A stretch of DNA of 64,000 bases from Ensifer adhaerens. GTDB taxonomy: Bacteria > Pseudomonadota > Alphaproteobacteria > Rhizobiales > Rhizobiaceae. The stretch is from NCBI RefSeq assembly GCF_000697965.2, contig NZ_CP015881.1, positions 1,672,944 through 1,736,943 of the forward strand, in the 5' to 3' direction. The stretch's first letter is position 1. The number at the start of each line of letters is the position of its first letter. Position numbers and translations under genes: made by a program. Under the pieces are notes generated by a model. It searched no databases. It was given only the letters and a program-made list of their open reading frames with translations, and was not told the DNA's origin. This document shows, in pieces, positions 16,812 to 25,127 of this stretch.

Positions 16812-17711
16812 ATGACGATCGCCAGTCGCCGCCGCTTCCAGCTTGCACTCCTGCTCGGGCCCGTCTCGGCCTTTCTCGCCGTCTTCTTCCTCGGGCCGCT
16901 CGCGATCATGATCGTGACCAGCTTTCTCGCACCCGGCCTTTATGGCGGGGTGGAATGGACCTTCTACCCGCATAATTTCGGCCGCATTCTCGGCTTCGCC
17001 GATCCGATGTTCGAGGAGTTCGATCCGATCTACATCGCGATCTTCCTGCGCTCGATCGAGATCGCGGCCCTTACGGTGCTCGCGACCCTCCTCGTCTGCT
17101 ACCCCGCGGCCTTCTGCATCGCCCGGCTTTCCGACCGCTGGAAGAACTTCTGCCTGTTCCTGATCACACTGCCCTTCTTCACCAGTCTGATCGTGCGGCT
17201 GTTCGTCTGGGTGCTGATCCTGCGCCAGACCGGCCTCGTCAACGAAGTGCTTCTATCCACGGGGCTGATCGAACGGCCGCTCGACCTGATCTACACCAAG
17301 GGCGCGATCATCCTCGGCATGACCTATGTGTTCATTCCCTTCATGTTCATGCCCGTCTATGCCAGCGTCGAGAAACTCGACTGGACGCTGGTGCGCGCCT
17401 CGCTCGATCTCGGCGCCGGCCCCGTGCGCACCTTCTTGCGCATCATCCTGCCCTTGACCGCACCCGGCATCGCCGGCGGCTCCGTCATCGTCTTCATCCC
17501 GGCGCTCGGCAACTTCGTCGTGCCGGCGGTGCTTGGTGGCGCCAAGGTGATGATGTTCGGCAACCTCATCGAGCAGCAGTTCCTCGCCGCCCGCAACTGG
17601 CCCTTCGGTGCAGCACTGGCGATGATGGTGATGAGCGTCATGCTGATCATGATGATCGCCCATGTCATCCTTTCCGGACGGCGCGGCGCTGCCGCCGCAC
17701 TGGCACGGTGA
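16812..17711 (+). CDS. Polyamine-type ABC transporter permease (PotB-like)
   Basis: A 299-residue inner-membrane permease with about six helices. It has the EAA-type ATPase-contact loop RASLDLGAGPVRTFLRIILP near residue 200. The first helix (LALLLGPVSAFLAVFFLGPL) and LPFFTSLIVRLFVWVLILRQ are typical of PotB. It begins 1 bp after the ATPase stop codon and ends 7 bp before the second permease start, so the three genes form a tight transcription unit. Confidence 0.93.
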   Translation: MTIASRRRFQLALLLGPVSAFLAVFFLGPLAIMIVTSFLAPGLYGGVEWTFYPHNFGRILGFADPMFEEFDPIYIAIFLRSIEIAALTVLATLLVCYPAAFCIARLSDRWKNFCLFLITLPFFTSLIVRLFVWVLILRQTGLVNEVLLSTGLIERPLDLIYTKGAIILGMTYVFIPFMFMPVYASVEKLDWTLVRASLDLGAGPVRTFLRIILPLTAPGIAGGSVIVFIPALGNFVVPAVLGGAKVMMFGNLIEQQFLAARNWPFGAALAMMVMSVMLIMMIAHVILSGRRGAAAALAR

Positions 17712-17718
17712 GGCGCCC

Positions 17719-18549
17719 ATGAAGATCGCTCGATCCCTTTTTACCGGTGGCCTGCTTGCCTACACCGGCTTGTTCTTCGCCTTCATCTACATCCCGCTCG
17801 TGGTCATCGCCGTCTATTCGTTCAACGCCAATCCGGTGAACATGATGACCTGGACCGGGTTCACCACCGAATGGTACGCTCAGGTTCTCGGCTTCAAGAC
17901 CAAGGTCTCCGAGAGCGCGCTCTACATCGAATCGACGGGGCAGCTGCTGCAGGCGGTGTGGAACAGCCTGGTCATCGCCGCCTCGACAACGGCCATTGCA
18001 ACCGTCTTCGGCACGGCGATCGCGATTGCGCTCTACCGCTTCGAATTTGTCGGCCAGCGCTTCTACCGGGTGGTGATGTTCATGCCGATGCTGATGCCGG
18101 ATATCGTGCTCGGCATCGCGCTCCTGATCTTCTTCGTCAATTCCGGCATCCGGCTGGGCCTGACGACGATCATCATCGGCCAGTGCACCTTCCTGATCTC
18201 CTACGTCTTCATCGTCGTCTCGGCCCGCCTTGCCGGCATGGATCGCACGTTGGAACACGCGTCGGCCGACCTCGGCGCCAACGAATGGATGACCTTTCGT
18301 CGGGTGGTGCTGCCGCAGCTTTTCCCGGCGATCGTCGGCGGCGCGCTGCTCGCCTTCATCATCTCGATGGACGATCTCGTCATCACCTATTTCATCGCCG
18401 GCGTCGATGTCACGACGCTGCCGATGTTCATCTTCTCCATGCTTCGGCGCGGCATCAAACCGGAGATCAACGCCATCGCCGTGATGATGCTGACCTTCTC
18501 CTTCGTCGTCGCCTCGCTCGGCCTTTACCTTCGCTCCCGGCAGAAATGA
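17719..18549 (+). CDS. Polyamine-type ABC transporter permease (PotC-like)
   Basis: A 276-residue second permease. PotC hallmarks are FAFIYIPLVVIAVYSFN in helix 1, the EAA loop HASADLGANEWMTFRRVVLP, and the end segment AFIISMDDLVITYFIAG followed by TLPMFIFSMLRRG. The ATG is at 17719. The stop codon overlaps the start of the peptidase gene in an ATGA (18546-18549), so transport and peptidase are made together. Confidence 0.94.
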   Translation: MKIARSLFTGGLLAYTGLFFAFIYIPLVVIAVYSFNANPVNMMTWTGFTTEWYAQVLGFKTKVSESALYIESTGQLLQAVWNSLVIAASTTAIATVFGTAIAIALYRFEFVGQRFYRVVMFMPMLMPDIVLGIALLIFFVNSGIRLGLTTIIIGQCTFLISYVFIVVSARLAGMDRTLEHASADLGANEWMTFRRVVLPQLFPAIVGGALLAFIISMDDLVITYFIAGVDVTTLPMFIFSMLRRGIKPEINAIAVMMLTFSFVVASLGLYLRSRQK

Positions 18550-19676
18550 TCATGAACGACAAAACCTCTACGCCCTCCAGCGCCCGCGCCCGCGATATCG
18601 GCCTGCCCTTTGCCGGCCGCACCGGCCGCTTCAACGCCATCACGGATGTCGAAGGCATTGCCGTCGGCTTCCGCACTATCGAGGAGCAAACGCCGCGACC
18701 CGGCCGAAAGCGCCCGGTGCGCACCGGCGTCACCGCCATCCTGCCGCATGCCGGATCGGAAACACCGGTCCCGGTTTATGCCGGGGTGCACCGCTTCAAC
18801 GGCAACGGCGAAATGACCGGCACCCACTGGATCGAGGACGGCGGCTTCTTCCTCGGACCCGTGATGATCACCAACACCCATGCGGTCGGCATGACCCACC
18901 ACGCCACCATCCAATGGATGCTGGAGCGCTACAGGACGACCTACGACACCGATGATTTCCTCTGGCTGATGCCGGTGGTCGCCGAAACCTATGACGGCGT
19001 TTTGAATGACATCAACGGCCAGCCGATCACGGAAGCCGATGTGCACGCCGCACTCGACGCTGCCGCGTCCGGCCCGGTCCAGGAAGGCAATTGTGGTGGC
19101 GGCACCGGCATGATCGCCTATGGCTTCAAGGGCGGCACCGGCACCGCCTCGCGCGTCGTTGAATTCGGCGGCCGCGACTACACGATCGGCACGCTGGTCC
19201 AAGCCAATCACGGGCAACGCGACTGGCTAACGATCCGCGGCGTTCCGGTCGGCGAACACATGCGCGACGGCACGCCGCAAAGCCAGATGCAGGAGCGCGG
19301 CTCGATCATCGTCGTGATCGCGACCGACCTGCCGATGGCACCGCATCAACTCAAGCGCCTGGCGCGACGGGCGGCGATCGGCATCGGCCGCAACGGCACG
19401 CCCGGCGGCAACAATTCCGGCGACATCTTCCTCGCCTTCTCCACAGCCAACACCCAGCCGATGGCCCACAGGGCGCCGCCGCGACTGTCGCTGGAAATCG
19501 TCAACGACGAGCTGCTTGACCCCGTCTATCTCGCGACCGTCGACAGCGTCGAAGAAGCAGTGGTGAACGCGATGATCGCGGCCGAAGATTCCGGCGGTAC
19601 AGCCCATGATCGCTTCAAGATCCAGGCGATCCGGCATGAGCCTCTGATGGCGGTTATGCGGGCCTATGGCCGATAA
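18546..19676 (+). CDS. P1 family peptidase (DmpA-type aminopeptidase/amidase)
   Basis: A 376-residue member of the DmpA/S58 self-processing N-terminal nucleophile family. These proteins cleave themselves before a Ser that then becomes the catalytic N-terminus. The expected site is GGNNSGDIF, with Ser291. Other conserved parts are NAITDVEGIAVG, FNGNGEMTGTHWIEDGGFF, ITNTHAVGM and GGGTGMIAYGFKGGTGTASR. Members release N-terminal D- or L-residues or beta-alanyl groups from peptides and amides. Its 4-bp overlap with the permease points to a small amide or peptide as the imported compound. It starts at 18546, with a second ATG at 18552. Confidence 0.9.
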   Translation: MIMNDKTSTPSSARARDIGLPFAGRTGRFNAITDVEGIAVGFRTIEEQTPRPGRKRPVRTGVTAILPHAGSETPVPVYAGVHRFNGNGEMTGTHWIEDGGFFLGPVMITNTHAVGMTHHATIQWMLERYRTTYDTDDFLWLMPVVAETYDGVLNDINGQPITEADVHAALDAAASGPVQEGNCGGGTGMIAYGFKGGTGTASRVVEFGGRDYTIGTLVQANHGQRDWLTIRGVPVGEHMRDGTPQSQMQERGSIIVVIATDLPMAPHQLKRLARRAAIGIGRNGTPGGNNSGDIFLAFSTANTQPMAHRAPPRLSLEIVNDELLDPVYLATVDSVEEAVVNAMIAAEDSGGTAHDRFKIQAIRHEPLMAVMRAYGR

Positions 19677-19712
19677 CCGACGGACTTGGCGATACCTCTC
19701 GGAGCCGGTGAC

Positions 19713-20591
19713 TTAGCCGGCTCCAGGCGAGTTCAACCGCGCACGGCGCCAGTCGCTCGGGGCTTCGCCGACCCTCAGGCGGAAGAAGCGCGAGAAATAG
19801 GCGGCGTCGGCAAAGCCGATCTCATAGGCAATGTCTTCGAGTGGCCGGACCGTAAAGAGCAGCAGGCGCTTGGCCTCAAGCAATCGCCGCTCGTTGATCA
19901 GTTCCTTCACCTGCATGCCGAAGGCATCCCTGCTCGCCTTGGCAAGCAGGTGCGGCGTCGTGGCGAGCGCATCGGTGTAGTGCCCGACGCTCCAGTTCTC
20001 GCGGAAACGCAGATCGATGAGCCGGCGCAGTTCCGTGGCCAGCATCGCCTGTGTCGGCTGGGCGGTGGGCGGTGCTGCGGCTGCCAGGCGGGCGATCTGG
20101 GTCAGCACGGCGGCGACCAGAGACGCCAGCATCCGCTGCGCGCCCGTGGCACCGCAGGCGTACTCATCAGCGACGATATCGAGCAGTTCCGCAAGACGGC
20201 GCCAATGCCGGTCTTCACCGTCGCCACGGATCATCATCGGCGTATCGAGCCCCAGCGTCGTTTGCTCGCGGATGGAGAGCAGCGCACCATCGGCAATCGA
20301 GACGACGATCGCGTCGCTCGTCTCTGGATCGACCGAAAACCCGTGCACGATGCCGCTCGGCACGAAGCTGATGGCGGGTGCGGAAAAGTCCAAAGGCTTG
20401 TCGTCGATGAAGTAAGTTCCCCCGCCGCTCAGCCAGTAGGTGATCTGTCCCATCTGGTCGTGCTTGTGCGCCTTGACCTGGCCCTGATGCAGGTTCCGCC
20501 GCGCCATCACCGTCTCGACATGGAAGAACCCGGGCTCGACCTTCTGCTCCGGTTCGCCATAGACGAAGAAACTTGGAATGCTGCTGCTCAT
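19713..20591 (-). CDS. hpaA: AraC family regulator of hpaBC (HpaA/PobR-like)
   Basis: A 292-residue regulator. It has an N-terminal cupin-type sensor domain (about residues 25-110; KAHKHDQMGQITYWLSGGG, then a PSGIVHGF turn), a linker, and a C-terminal AraC HTH pair (about 195-285; LATTPHLLAKASRDAFG and RPLEDIAYEIGFADAAYFSR). The ATG at 20591 has GGTGGAG upstream. It is divergent from hpaB with a 94-bp gap, the standard place for the HpaA activator that responds to 4-hydroxyphenylacetate. The symbol is assigned from context and domain layout. Confidence 0.88.
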   Translation of the reverse strand: MSSSIPSFFVYGEPEQKVEPGFFHVETVMARRNLHQGQVKAHKHDQMGQITYWLSGGGTYFIDDKPLDFSAPAISFVPSGIVHGFSVDPETSDAIVVSIADGALLSIREQTTLGLDTPMMIRGDGEDRHWRRLAELLDIVADEYACGATGAQRMLASLVAAVLTQIARLAAAAPPTAQPTQAMLATELRRLIDLRFRENWSVGHYTDALATTPHLLAKASRDAFGMQVKELINERRLLEAKRLLLFTVRPLEDIAYEIGFADAAYFSRFFRLRVGEAPSDWRRARLNSPGAG

Positions 20592-20685
20592 GCTCCACCC
20601 GAAAAAGTCCAAGTCATTTTGCCATTCTGTCCATGGCCGCTGCCGATTTCAACGCCTAGCCTTGACGAAACTCAAGGAGGAGAAA

Positions 20686-22248
20686 ATGAGAGCAGAGGAT
20701 TTCCGCGCCGACAGGGCGCGGCCCTTCACCGGCGCCGAATATCTGGAAAGCCTGCGCGACGGCCGCGAAGTCTATATCAATGGCGAGCGCGTCCACGACG
20801 TCACCAGCCATCCGGCGATGCGCAATTCCGCCCGGTCGCTCGCAAGGCTCTATGACGCGCTGCACGACCCGGCGAAGAAGGATATCCTGACGTCACCGAC
20901 CGACACGGGCTCGGGCGGCTACACCCACAAATACTTCCGCGTCGCCCGCTCCTCCTCCGATCTTGCGGCACAGCAAGGCGCGATCGCCGAGTGGGCACGC
21001 ATGTCCTATGGCTGGATGGGCCGCACCGCCGACTACAAGGCGGCGCTGATGAACACGCTGGGCGCCAATGCCAACTGGTACGGGCCGTTCAAGGACAATG
21101 CGCTCGCGTGGCACCGACGCGCCCAGGAAGCCGCCCTCTTCATGAACCATGCGATCGTCAATCCGCCGATCGATCGCCACAAGCCGGCGGATGCGGTGAA
21201 GGACGTGTTCGTCCACATCACCAAGGAAACGGATGCCGGCATCTACGTCTCCGGCGCCAAGGTGGTCGCAACCTCCTCTGCGCTGACGCACTACAATTTC
21301 CTCGCACAGAGCTCGGCGACGGCGACCGAGGATCCCTCGCTCTCCGTCATGTTCATCGTTCCGATGAACGCGCCGGGCATCAAGATGTTCTGCCGGGTCT
21401 CCTACGAGCAGACGGCCAACACGGTCGGCCATCCCTTCGACTATCCGCTGTCGTCGCGCTTCGACGAGAATGACGCGATCCTGGTGCTCGACAATGTCTT
21501 CGTGCCCTGGGAGGATGTTCTGGTGCTGCGCGACGCCGCCAAGATCCTCTCCTTCCACCCGGCCTCCGGCTTCATGCACGGCTACTGCTTCCAGGGCTGC
21601 ACCCGCTTCGCGGTGAAACTCGACTTCCTCGCCGGCCTGCTTGCCAAGGCTTTGAGGGCGACCGGCGGCGACGCCTTCCGCGGCAACCAGGCGGCGCTCG
21701 GCGAGGTCATTGCCCTTCGACACATGTTCTGGAGCTTCTCCAACGCCATGGCGCATAACCCCATTCCCTGGGCCGACGGCGCGGTGCTGCCCAATCTCGA
21801 AGCTGCGCTTTCCTACCGCACCTTCATGTCGGAGGCCTATCCGCGCGTCGTCGAGACGATCCGCAGGGTCGTCGCCTCCGGCCTGATCTACCTGCCCTCC
21901 TCGGCGCGCGATTTCGGCAATCCCGAGATCGATCGTTATCTGGCGCAATATGTGCGCGGCTCCAACGATATGGGCCATATCGAGCGCATCAAGATCATGA
22001 AGCTGCTCTGGGACGCGACCGGCACCGAGTTTGGCGGGCGGCACGCGCTTTACGAACTCAACTATGCCGGTGCACCCGAAGAGGTGCGGCTGCAGGTGTT
22101 AAAGGGCGCCGAGCGCGGCGGGCGTCTGAAGGAGATGGAGGCGCTCGTCGATCAGTGCATGGCCGACTACGACGAGAACGGCTGGACCGGCAATACCTGG
22201 CTGCCGCCGCTCGACGACAACGCCACCCTTCGCAGCGCAGCCGAGTGA
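20686..22248 (+). CDS. hpaB: 4-hydroxyphenylacetate 3-monooxygenase, oxygenase component
   Basis: A 520-residue FADH2-dependent monooxygenase, the normal HpaB length. It ortho-hydroxylates 4-hydroxyphenylacetate to 3,4-dihydroxyphenylacetate (homoprotocatechuate). Features seen: N-terminal TGAEYLESLRDGREVYINGE, the substrate-loop region WYGPFKDNALAWHRRAQE, FVHITKETDAGIYVSGAKVV, the LVLDNVFVPWEDVLV segment and GHIERIKIMKLLWDATGTEF. The ATG at 20686 follows AAGGAGGAG. It is followed 8 bp later by its flavin reductase. The ring-cleavage genes are not adjacent but 16 kb away (38266-45229). Confidence 0.95.
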   Translation: MRAEDFRADRARPFTGAEYLESLRDGREVYINGERVHDVTSHPAMRNSARSLARLYDALHDPAKKDILTSPTDTGSGGYTHKYFRVARSSSDLAAQQGAIAEWARMSYGWMGRTADYKAALMNTLGANANWYGPFKDNALAWHRRAQEAALFMNHAIVNPPIDRHKPADAVKDVFVHITKETDAGIYVSGAKVVATSSALTHYNFLAQSSATATEDPSLSVMFIVPMNAPGIKMFCRVSYEQTANTVGHPFDYPLSSRFDENDAILVLDNVFVPWEDVLVLRDAAKILSFHPASGFMHGYCFQGCTRFAVKLDFLAGLLAKALRATGGDAFRGNQAALGEVIALRHMFWSFSNAMAHNPIPWADGAVLPNLEAALSYRTFMSEAYPRVVETIRRVVASGLIYLPSSARDFGNPEIDRYLAQYVRGSNDMGHIERIKIMKLLWDATGTEFGGRHALYELNYAGAPEEVRLQVLKGAERGGRLKEMEALVDQCMADYDENGWTGNTWLPPLDDNATLRSAAE

Positions 22249-22256
22249 GGCCGGCC

Positions 22257-22769
22257 ATGGAACCGCTCGTTTCGAAGACCGAGTTTCGCAATGCGATGGC
22301 GCGGGTCTGCGCGCCGGTCAACGTCATCACCACCAACGGACCCGCCGGACGCGGCGGGTTCACGGCCACCGCCATGTGCTCGGTAACCGACGAGCCGCCG
22401 ACGCTGCTTGTCTGCATGAACCGGAACTCCACCCAATGCGGGCTGTTCATCGACAACAGGCGCTTTTGCGTCAACGTGCTCAGCCACGACCATCGGGATC
22501 TCGCCGGTCATTTCGCCGGCGCGACGCAGGACATGGCCGCGCGCTATGCCGCCACCGACTGGGTCGAGATGCAATCGGGCAGCTTCGCCGTCAAGGATGC
22601 GATCGTTTCGCTCGACTGCGAACTGGCCGAGGCGCGGCTCTTGGGTACGCACCATATCCTCATCGGCCGGGTCGTCGGCATCCGCTCGCGCAGCGATGGC
22701 AATGCGCTGCTCTACTTCGACCGCAACTATGTACACGTGCCGACGCAGCTCGGAAGTTTCGGCGGTTAA
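22257..22769 (+). CDS. hpaC: 4-hydroxyphenylacetate 3-monooxygenase, flavin reductase component
   Basis: A 170-residue NADH:flavin oxidoreductase of the flavin_Reduct fold. It supplies FADH2 to HpaB. Family features: RNAMARVCAPVNVITTNGPA at the N-terminus, FTATAMCSVTDEPPTLLVCM, NRRFCVNVLSHDHRDLAGHF and the terminal LLYFDRNYVHV. The ATG at 22257 lies 8 bp after the hpaB stop codon, in the same operon. Confidence 0.94.
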   Translation: MEPLVSKTEFRNAMARVCAPVNVITTNGPAGRGGFTATAMCSVTDEPPTLLVCMNRNSTQCGLFIDNRRFCVNVLSHDHRDLAGHFAGATQDMAARYAATDWVEMQSGSFAVKDAIVSLDCELAEARLLGTHHILIGRVVGIRSRSDGNALLYFDRNYVHVPTQLGSFGG

Positions 22770-22917
22770 GCACGGACGCAGCGTCGCTGGTTCGGTACAA
22801 ACACAGCATCTTTCGCCACAGAGCCGGCGCAATCCACATCCAGTTGCTGTTCAGCGCCTTTTGTTTTTTCCCTAAAACGCGTCTATTGCCGGGCGTGGAA
22901 TGAGAAAGGAAAACGGA

Positions 22918-24171
22918 ATGGTGGTTGCTGAGCCAGCCGGACGTCCGACGACGGACGCGAAAGGCAGGGAATTCGATCGCTTGGCCGCCCTTGGACATCT
23001 CGATATCCTCGACACGCCAAGGGATGAAGGCCTTGAACGGGTCGTACGGCTGATCAAACAGGTCTTCTCCATAGAGATCGGCATCGTCTCTTTGGTCGAT
23101 GCACATCGCCAATGGTACAAGGCCTGCTCCGGCCTTTCGGCCGACGAGGTCCCGCGCAAAGAGACCTTCTGCCGATATGTCGTCGTCGCCGAGGAGCCTC
23201 TCGTCGTCCACGACGCCACGAAGGATGCACGCTTTTCGCAGCACCCGGCCGTGGCCGGTCCCGAACATGTTCGGTTCTACGCAGGCGTCCCGCTGAAGAC
23301 GCGGGACGGGCATACAGTCGGGACCGTGTGCGCGATCGATCGCGCGCCACGACAGTTCACTGAGACGGATCTTGCGATCCTGATGGAGTTGGCGGGCGTG
23401 GCGATGGACCGGATCGATCTGCTCCGCTCGGCCGCGACGGATGGACTGACCGGGACGCTGACGCGGCGCGCCTTCCGCGAGGAAGCGGACAAGCTGATCT
23501 CGCTCGCGGTGCGGCACCAGCATGACCTGTCTTGCATCGTCCTCGATGTGGACCATTTCAAGCGGGTCAACGACACACACGGGCATGCGGCAGGAGACGA
23601 GGTCTTGAAGGCCGTTGCCTCCATCTGCCAGTCCAATCTGCGAGCAAGCGACCTCTTTGGGCGGCTCGGCGGCGAGGAATTTGCCGTCATGCTGCCGCAT
23701 GTCGACGCGACAGGCGCGCTGACGGCGGCGGAAAAATTGCGGGCAGCGATCGCCGCCCAGACGATCCACGGTGAATTCGGCCAGCTCGCGGTGACTGCGA
23801 GCTTCGGCACCGCCGCCCTTTCGGCCAATAGCAGGAATAACGCGACCTTGCTCGCCCAGGCGGATGCGGCGATGTATCTCGCCAAGGCCGGAGGACGAAA
23901 CCGCTGCGTCGAATGGAGCAGTCTCGAAGCCGGCTATCCGCTCGGTCCGCGCCAGCGCGTGCTGAAGGCCGGAACCATTCTCTTCGACGACAGGCATTCA
24001 CGGATCGACTGCACCATCCGGTCGCTGGGCGCCGATGGCGCGGCGGTTACGGTCTCGAATTCCGCCGGCATACCACCGGAACTCGTCCTGGTGGTCGCCG
24101 GCGACGGTTTCGAAACTAAGTGCCAGGTCGTGGCACGGGACCGGCAGAACCTCGAACTCGCTTTCGGATAA
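22918..24171 (+). CDS. GAF-GGDEF diguanylate cyclase with C-terminal PilZ-like region
   Basis: A 417-residue soluble signalling protein. A GAF sensor domain (about residues 15-165; FSIEIGIVSLVDAHRQWYKA) precedes a GGDEF domain (about 175-330). The active motif is GGEEF (251-255). An RxxD inhibitory site, Arg242-Asp245, lies exactly five residues before it, so the enzyme should make cyclic di-GMP under product inhibition. The last 85 residues resemble a PilZ domain (PRQRVLKAGTILFDD), which would add a cyclic di-GMP sensor; this is less certain. The ATG at 22918 follows AAAGGA; an ATG at 22900 is possible. It stands alone between hpaC and the adenine deaminase group. Confidence 0.88.
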   Translation: MVVAEPAGRPTTDAKGREFDRLAALGHLDILDTPRDEGLERVVRLIKQVFSIEIGIVSLVDAHRQWYKACSGLSADEVPRKETFCRYVVVAEEPLVVHDATKDARFSQHPAVAGPEHVRFYAGVPLKTRDGHTVGTVCAIDRAPRQFTETDLAILMELAGVAMDRIDLLRSAATDGLTGTLTRRAFREEADKLISLAVRHQHDLSCIVLDVDHFKRVNDTHGHAAGDEVLKAVASICQSNLRASDLFGRLGGEEFAVMLPHVDATGALTAAEKLRAAIAAQTIHGEFGQLAVTASFGTAALSANSRNNATLLAQADAAMYLAKAGGRNRCVEWSSLEAGYPLGPRQRVLKAGTILFDDRHSRIDCTIRSLGADGAAVTVSNSAGIPPELVLVVAGDGFETKCQVVARDRQNLELAFG

Positions 24172-24255
24172 GCCTGTTCGCCCGTAAGCAGAGATCACGA
24201 CACATGATGAAGGGGCGCCGGTTGGGCGCCACTTCTCGCATCTTCGCGCGGGGTG

Positions 24256-24963
24256 CTATTCCGCGGCCGCTTCCAGGCCTTTCGGCGAAGGTGTCGCCTT
24301 GCCCTGGAACTTCCTGAACAGAAAGAAGTAGAGCTTGATGTACTGACCGACGAGAATGGCGTTCAGGATCGTGCCTTCGCGGATGAACTTGACCTCTGCG
24401 AGGAAGAGCAGACCGATACAGGCCGACAGAACCAGCAGCGTGCAGTCGAAGCCGGTCTTGATGTTGCCCCACTTCCAGCCGGTGCGCTTGAAGATGGTGT
24501 TGACGAACATGTCGATCGGCATCAGCACCAGATTGGCGCGGATCATCAGGAACAGGCCGAAGGCGAGCGCCGCATCGGCAAAGACCAGCAGCGCCACCCG
24601 CAGCGGATAGGCCTCGAGCTTGATGAACTCGGTGATCCCCAGGTTGAAGTCCAGGAAAACCGCGAGCACGAAAGCCGGGATCAGCGAGGCGAAGTTCTTG
24701 AGCTTGAAGTCCTTGGGCAGGACCAGATAGGTCAGGAACAGCATGATCAGTTCGAGCATGAAGTTGTAGGTGCCCTGGCTGAAGGGCGGATAGACCAGCG
24801 TCATGGTCCGCGTCAGGCTGCTCTGGGGTGAAATGCCGATGCCGGCGCGGATCGCCAGGCTGACACCGAAGGTCAGCACATAGATGCCGACGACATACAT
24901 GATCCAGCGCCGCGTCAGGCTGCCGGTATCGACGATTTCGGCTTCCGCCGCATTGTGTGCCAT
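24256..24963 (-). CDS. YitT/YczE-like integral membrane protein
   Basis: A 235-residue protein with five or six hydrophobic helices. It starts with RRWIMYVVGIYVLTFGVSLA and the conserved AGIGISPQSSL motif, and later has LFLMIRANLVLMPIDMFVNT, both typical of the YitT/YczE (DUF6198-like) group, whose transport function is not firmly established. The ATG at 24963 has GGGAGGAA upstream. It lies 164 bp downstream of the adenine deaminase gene on the same strand, so a role in purine movement is possible but inferred only from position. Confidence 0.78.
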   Translation of the reverse strand: MAHNAAEAEIVDTGSLTRRWIMYVVGIYVLTFGVSLAIRAGIGISPQSSLTRTMTLVYPPFSQGTYNFMLELIMLFLTYLVLPKDFKLKNFASLIPAFVLAVFLDFNLGITEFIKLEAYPLRVALLVFADAALAFGLFLMIRANLVLMPIDMFVNTIFKRTGWKWGNIKTGFDCTLLVLSACIGLLFLAEVKFIREGTILNAILVGQYIKLYFFLFRKFQGKATPSPKGLEAAAE

Positions 24964-25127
24964 TGTTTCCTCCCTCGAAACGAGGCGGAGCTCCTTACCC
25001 CGCCGGCCCATCGCCCCCTCAGCGATGCGCTTTTAAATCTTTCGGCATGTCCGCCCATTGTCGCGGAAGCACGCCACTTTCCAGGCAGACGGACGCCGAA
25101 ACGCCCGTCTCCTTTTTCTGAATGGCT

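Noticed and set aside
17871..18545. Extension of the P1 peptidase upstream to 17871
   Set aside because: The in-frame extension lies inside the PotC-like gene; the ATGA overlap at 18546 marks the true start.
20893..22044. A 383-codon open frame on the minus strand
   Set aside because: It is opposite hpaB and has no family features.
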